Origin: Paracoccaceae bacterium
Lineage (GTDB): Bacteria; Pseudomonadota; Alphaproteobacteria; Rhodobacterales; Rhodobacteraceae
Assembly: GCA_013042605.1 (NCBI GenBank)
Contig: JABDPT010000045.1
Location: forward strand, 1 to 34,600
DNA: 34,600 nt
Reading direction: 5' to 3'
Below are positions 31,518-34,600 of the stretch, one piece after another (within the stretch, counting starts at the first letter, position 1; each line of letters begins with the position of its first letter). Under the pieces are notes generated by a model that saw only the letters and a program-made list of their open reading frames with translations, ran no database searches and had not been told where the DNA came from. The translations under genes and the position numbers were made by a program.

Positions 31518-31936
31518 AACAGGCAGTCTTTCTGTTAATTCTGATCGCGGGCACCTTCGTGGCGCTTGATCTGACGCTCGGCTATCAATTGGCCTATTCC
31601 ATCGCGTTCGGCACGATCTCGGTGATGGCGATGATGATTTCGCTGACGTTCTTCTGGCTCTGGATGCGGCGCGAAACACCGCTGGCCCTGGGGATGTCGT
31701 TCAGCTGGGCGGGCGCGGCGAGCGTTCTGGGGTGGTGGTGGCTGTTTCACGTGCTGCACCAGCCGGTGATCATGCGTGAAAGCGCGTATCTCTTCGCGTT
31801 TCTGGCGCTTTACGTGGTGGGGGCGGTCCTGCATTTCACAGTCATGCACAGGTCGATGGGGGTCAGCCTAGCGCTCTTCGCGATGCCTATTCTGGGGGCT
31901 ATCGGCATCGCGGCCTTCGTGGCCACGGGGTTGTGA
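31514..31936 (+). CDS. Four-span membrane protein of unknown function
   Basis: A 140-aa very hydrophobic protein with about four membrane spans (starts MKQAVFLLILIAGTFVALDL; segments around 28-50, 60-80, 88-110 and 118-138). A short WLWMRRETPLAL loop and a His-containing VLHFTVMHRS segment are the only polar parts. ATG 31514 overlaps the 44-aa gene by 4 nt. No family was recognised; it could belong to the lysis cassette, or be a cytochrome-biogenesis-linked membrane protein, since ccmF follows after 78 nt. Two hairpins separate it from ccmF. Confidence 0.8.
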   Translation: MKQAVFLLILIAGTFVALDLTLGYQLAYSIAFGTISVMAMMISLTFFWLWMRRETPLALGMSFSWAGAASVLGWWWLFHVLHQPVIMRESAYLFAFLALYVVGAVLHFTVMHRSMGVSLALFAMPILGAIGIAAFVATGL

Positions 31937-31945
31937 CCGCAGGCA

Positions 31946-31996
31946 CGCGATAAATCGCGCGACAGACCACCGCAGGCGCTTGGCCTAAGCGCCTGC
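31946..31996. repeat. Two tandem hairpins before ccmF
   Basis: First hairpin: CGCGAT-AA-ATCGCG (31946-31959), a perfect palindrome. Second: GCAGGCGCTT (31972-31981) with AAGCGCCTGC (31987-31996), a perfect 10-bp stem with a GGCCT loop. No T-run follows, so neither is a classic terminator. They separate the cassette from ccmF, which starts 18 nt after the second stem with no clear ribosome binding site. Confidence 0.6.
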
Positions 31997-32014
31997 ACAG
32001 GCTACGTTCGCTTC

Positions 32015-33994
32015 ATGATCGTAGAACTCGGGCATTTCACCCTGATCCTGGCCTTTGTGGTGGCCATCGTGCAAAGCATCGTGCCGCTAGTCGGGGCGCA
32101 AAAAGGCTGGCGGGGCTGGATGGCCATGGGCGAGCCTGCGGCGACAGCGCAATTCCTGCTAGTCGGGTTTTCCTTTGCCGCGTTGACCTATGCCTTCGTG
32201 ACGTCCGACTTTTCGCTGCGGCTTGTGGTGCTGAATTCGCACACGCTCAAGCCGATGCTTTACAAGGTCACCGGCGTCTGGGGGAACCATGAAGGGTCGC
32301 TGCTTCTGTGGATTCTGATCCTTGCGCTGTTCGGCGCGATGGCGTCGTGGTTTGGGGGGAACCTGCCGCCCCGATTGCGCGCGCGGGTGATCGCGGTGCA
32401 GGGCGCCATCGGCGTGGCCTTCATCGCCTTTCTGCTTTTCACCTCCAACCCCTTTCTGCGTCTCGAAATTCCGCCCTTTGACGGGCAGGATCTGAACCCA
32501 CTTCTGCAGGACCCGGGCCTCGCCTTCCATCCGCCGTTTCTCTACATCGGCTATGTCGGGCTTTCGATGTCCTTCTCCTTTGCTGTGGCCGCCCTGATCG
32601 AGGGCCGCGTGGATGCCGCATGGGGTCGCTGGGTGCGGCCGTGGACCTTGCTGGCGTGGCTCAACCTGACCATCGGCATCGCGCTGGGGTCCTGGTGGGC
32701 CTATTACGAGCTTGGCTGGGGCGGTTTCTGGTTCTGGGATCCGGTGGAAAACGCGTCCTTCATGCCGTGGCTTCTGGCCGCCGCGCTGCTTCATTCGGCC
32801 ATCGTCGTTGAAAAGCGCGAGGCGCTGAAAAGCTGGACGATCCTGCTCGCGATCCTCGCTTTCGGGTTCTCGCTGATCGGCGCGTTCATCGTGCGGTCCG
32901 GGGTTCTCACCTCGGTCCACGCCTTCGCCAACGACCCCGAGCGGGGGGTCTATCTTCTGGCGATCACCGGTATCTTCATGGGCGGCGCGCTGACGCTTTT
33001 CGCCGCGCGCGCCGGGGCCATGCAGGCCAAGGGCGTCTTCGGGCTGGTCAGCCGCGAAGGCGCGCTCGTGGCCAACAATGTGCTGCTGGCGGTAAGCTGT
33101 TTCGTGGTCTTCGTCGGCACGATCTGGCCGCTGGTGGCCGAGATGTTCTTTGACCGCAAGCTCAGCGTCGGGCCGCCCTTCTTCGATATGGCGTTCACGC
33201 CGTTCATGGTCGCGCTGGCGATCATCCTGCCGCTTGGCGCGATCCTGCCGTGGAAACGCGCGAACCTGCGCCGGTCGATGCAACCCCTCTGGGGAGTTCT
33301 CGCGCTTGCGATCGCGGTGGGCGCGCTGGTCTGGACGCTTCAGACCGGGCGGACCATTCTGGCCCCCATCGGCGCGCTTCTCGCCGTCTGGCTGGTCGCC
33401 GGTGCCGCGGTCGATATCTGGACGCGGACCGGGCGCGGGGAACTGCCGTCGAAACTGCGCCGGATGAAGAACCTGCCGCGCGCCGACTGGGGCAAGGCGG
33501 TGGGTCACGCCGGCTTTGGCGTGACGATCTTCGGTGTTGCCGCCCTGACCGCGTGGCAGATCGAGGATATCCGCGTGGCCCAGATCGGCGATACATACAC
33601 CGTCGGCAATTACGAGGTGACGCTGGTCGATGTCGCGCGGGTACAGGGGTCGAACTATGTGTCGACCATGGCGCAGATCGACGTGCTCGAAAACGGACGC
33701 CAGCTTGACCGGCTGACCCCGGAAAAACGAGTCTATCCGGTGGCGGGCATGCCCACGACCGAAGCGGCGATCAACAACGGCTTCACCCGCGATGTCTATG
33801 TCGTGATCGGCGATCCGCAGGACAACGGCGGCTGGGCCGTGCGCACCTTCATCAAACCCTATGCCAACTGGATCTGGGCCGGGGCGATCATCATGGCGCT
33901 TGGCGGTATCCTGAGCCTGACCGACAGGCGTTTCCGTGTGGCGGCCGGGGCCAAAAGGGCGCGCGCGCCCGAACAGGGCATGCCGGCGGAATGA
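32015..33994 (+). CDS. ccmF: Cytochrome c heme lyase CcmF
   Basis: CcmF joins heme from CcmE to apocytochrome c at the periplasmic face of the inner membrane. The 659-aa polytopic protein has VWGNHEGSLLLW (88-99), the FHPPFLYIGY loop (171-180) and the WWD heme-handling motif GWGGFWFWDPVENASFMPWL (234-253). The C-terminal region has a periplasmic domain after about 500. ATG 32015 is the natural family start but lacks a strong Shine-Dalgarno sequence. It overlaps ccmH by 4 nt (33991-33994). Confidence 0.95.
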   Translation: MIVELGHFTLILAFVVAIVQSIVPLVGAQKGWRGWMAMGEPAATAQFLLVGFSFAALTYAFVTSDFSLRLVVLNSHTLKPMLYKVTGVWGNHEGSLLLWILILALFGAMASWFGGNLPPRLRARVIAVQGAIGVAFIAFLLFTSNPFLRLEIPPFDGQDLNPLLQDPGLAFHPPFLYIGYVGLSMSFSFAVAALIEGRVDAAWGRWVRPWTLLAWLNLTIGIALGSWWAYYELGWGGFWFWDPVENASFMPWLLAAALLHSAIVVEKREALKSWTILLAILAFGFSLIGAFIVRSGVLTSVHAFANDPERGVYLLAITGIFMGGALTLFAARAGAMQAKGVFGLVSREGALVANNVLLAVSCFVVFVGTIWPLVAEMFFDRKLSVGPPFFDMAFTPFMVALAIILPLGAILPWKRANLRRSMQPLWGVLALAIAVGALVWTLQTGRTILAPIGALLAVWLVAGAAVDIWTRTGRGELPSKLRRMKNLPRADWGKAVGHAGFGVTIFGVAALTAWQIEDIRVAQIGDTYTVGNYEVTLVDVARVQGSNYVSTMAQIDVLENGRQLDRLTPEKRVYPVAGMPTTEAAINNGFTRDVYVVIGDPQDNGGWAVRTFIKPYANWIWAGAIIMALGGILSLTDRRFRVAAGAKRARAPEQGMPAE

Positions 33995-34437
33995 AACGGC
34001 TTCTCCTTGTTCTGATCCTGATCGCGACCCCGCTTTGGGCGGTGCAACCTGATGAGGTTCTGGACGATCCCGTGCTGGAAGACCGCGCGCGCGAACTGTC
34101 GAAAGGCCTGCGCTGCCTTGTCTGCCGCAACGAAAGCATCGACGAATCCAACGCCGATCTGGCCAAGGATATGCGCGTTCTCGTGCGCGAGCGGCTTGTA
34201 GCCGGGGATAGCGATCAGGACGTGATCGACTTTCTGGTCGAGCGTTATGGCGAATATGTGCTTCTGACGCCAAGTGCGACAGGCGCGAACCTCGCGCTAT
34301 GGCTGGCCGCGCCCATCATGCTTTTGCTCGGTGGTGGTATTGCGGTCGTGTACCTGCGCGGGCGCGCGAAACCCGCAGCAGCCGAAGCGCTGAGCAAGGA
34401 TGAACAGACCCGGCTTGCCGAGTTGATGAAGGACTGA
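33991..34437 (+). CDS. ccmH: Cytochrome c maturation protein CcmH (CycL)
   Basis: CcmH is a membrane-anchored periplasmic thiol-disulfide protein that reduces apocytochrome c cysteines before heme attachment. The 148-aa protein starts with a signal peptide (about 1-17), then LRCLVC (Cys42 and Cys45) followed by RNESIDESNADLAKDMR, the family signature. A second membrane span lies around 101-122. ATG 33991 overlaps the ccmF stop by 4 nt, so the two are coupled. No separate CcmI-like gene follows directly; an enoyl-CoA hydratase gene begins 71 nt later. Confidence 0.95.
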   Translation: MKRLLLVLILIATPLWAVQPDEVLDDPVLEDRARELSKGLRCLVCRNESIDESNADLAKDMRVLVRERLVAGDSDQDVIDFLVERYGEYVLLTPSATGANLALWLAAPIMLLLGGGIAVVYLRGRAKPAAAEALSKDEQTRLAELMKD

Positions 34438-34508
34438 CGCCGGGTCCCCCTTTCCTAAACGGATCAGTTCACTTATGACGGGTCCGAGACGAGGAAAAAG
34501 GGTTTCCC

Positions 34509-34600
34509 ATGGACTATCAGACCATTCGCCTGACCATCGAAGACGGGGTCGCGACGCTTACGCTGAACCGCCCCGGCGTCATGAATGCGCTCAATACGCA
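34509..34600 (+). CDS. Enoyl-CoA hydratase/isomerase, N-terminal part
   Basis: The window ends 92 nt into this gene. The translation MDYQTIRLTIEDGVATLTLN, then RPGVMNALNT, matches the first strand and helix of the crotonase superfamily, used in fatty-acid beta-oxidation and other acyl-CoA pathways. GAGGAAAAAGGG upstream supports ATG 34509. The catalytic Glu residues lie beyond the window, so subtype cannot be given. Confidence 0.85.
   Translation, partial: MDYQTIRLTIEDGVATLTLNRPGVMNALNT

Noticed and set aside
32159-34273. 704-codon minus-strand frame opposite ccmF/ccmH
   Set aside because: Same reason: ccmF and ccmH are unambiguous, and the antisense product is low-complexity and highly charged.
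1-34600. Possible insertion sequences, CRISPR arrays or a prophage
   Set aside because: No transposase or integrase motifs, no regularly spaced repeats and no phage structural genes were seen. The only phage-like genes are the endolysin and holin, better explained by a gene-transfer-agent lysis locus.

Overview
The window is GC-rich, densely packed bacterial chromosome with many 4-nt start/stop overlaps. It fits an alphaproteobacterium of the Rhodobacteraceae (Roseobacter group). The evidence is a single-polypeptide indolepyruvate oxidoreductase, an alphaproteobacterial ArgC with a GTGCNSATG active site, a DksA with one remaining zinc-finger cysteine, a CoxE-like VWA protein encoded with a MoxR ATPase, and a gene-transfer-agent (GTA) type endolysin/holin pair beside cytochrome c maturation genes. 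Assignment is by recognising protein families by eye; no search was run.

Layout. 1-1719 (minus): 5' part of a PLP decarboxylase, a PEP mutase/isocitrate lyase-like enzyme and an MmcQ/YjbR protein. 1800-4611 (plus): polyamine-type ABC transporter (two permeases, one ATPase; no binding protein in the window). 4612-9090 is an accessory-looking stretch with AT-rich intergenic DNA: a possible decayed small gene, a LysR regulator, a DUF481 outer-membrane protein with a strong terminator, a chimeric gene scar, and a glycosyltransferase/methyltransferase pair. The pair is flanked by two diverged copies of the 3' end of the VWA gene. 9096-14020 (minus): a compact six-gene operon moxR-AEC carrier-GNAT-DUF2927 lipoprotein-small membrane protein-VWA protein. 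14152-14704: dksA and its terminator. 14829-15950: FAD monooxygenase.

16082-19753: ferric-iron binding protein (plus) facing its likely permease (minus). The permease start is embedded in the end of tpiA, and a cluster of hairpins separates the two converging units. 19869-23001: A-type Fe-S carrier, a LysR regulator, a possible 64-aa protein, a maltose-type acetyltransferase, and a second LysR gene followed by a minus-strand terminator. 23156-26572: the large fused indolepyruvate ferredoxin oxidoreductase, whose promoter is spanned by a perfect inverted repeat. 26691-29557: lysophospholipid acyltransferase family protein, murI, argC.

29564-34437: ccmE, then a lysis-type cassette (GH108 endolysin, GTA 3TM holin, a 58-aa BhlA/UviB-like membrane protein, a 44-aa ORF and a 140-aa membrane protein), then ccmF and ccmH. 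The window closes in the start of an enoyl-CoA hydratase. The strongest candidates for undescribed biology are the lysis cassette with its small ORFs, the recombination scar and flanking repeats around the glycosyltransferase module, and the expanded MoxR-VWA operon. No rRNA, tRNA, CRISPR array or insertion sequence was found.
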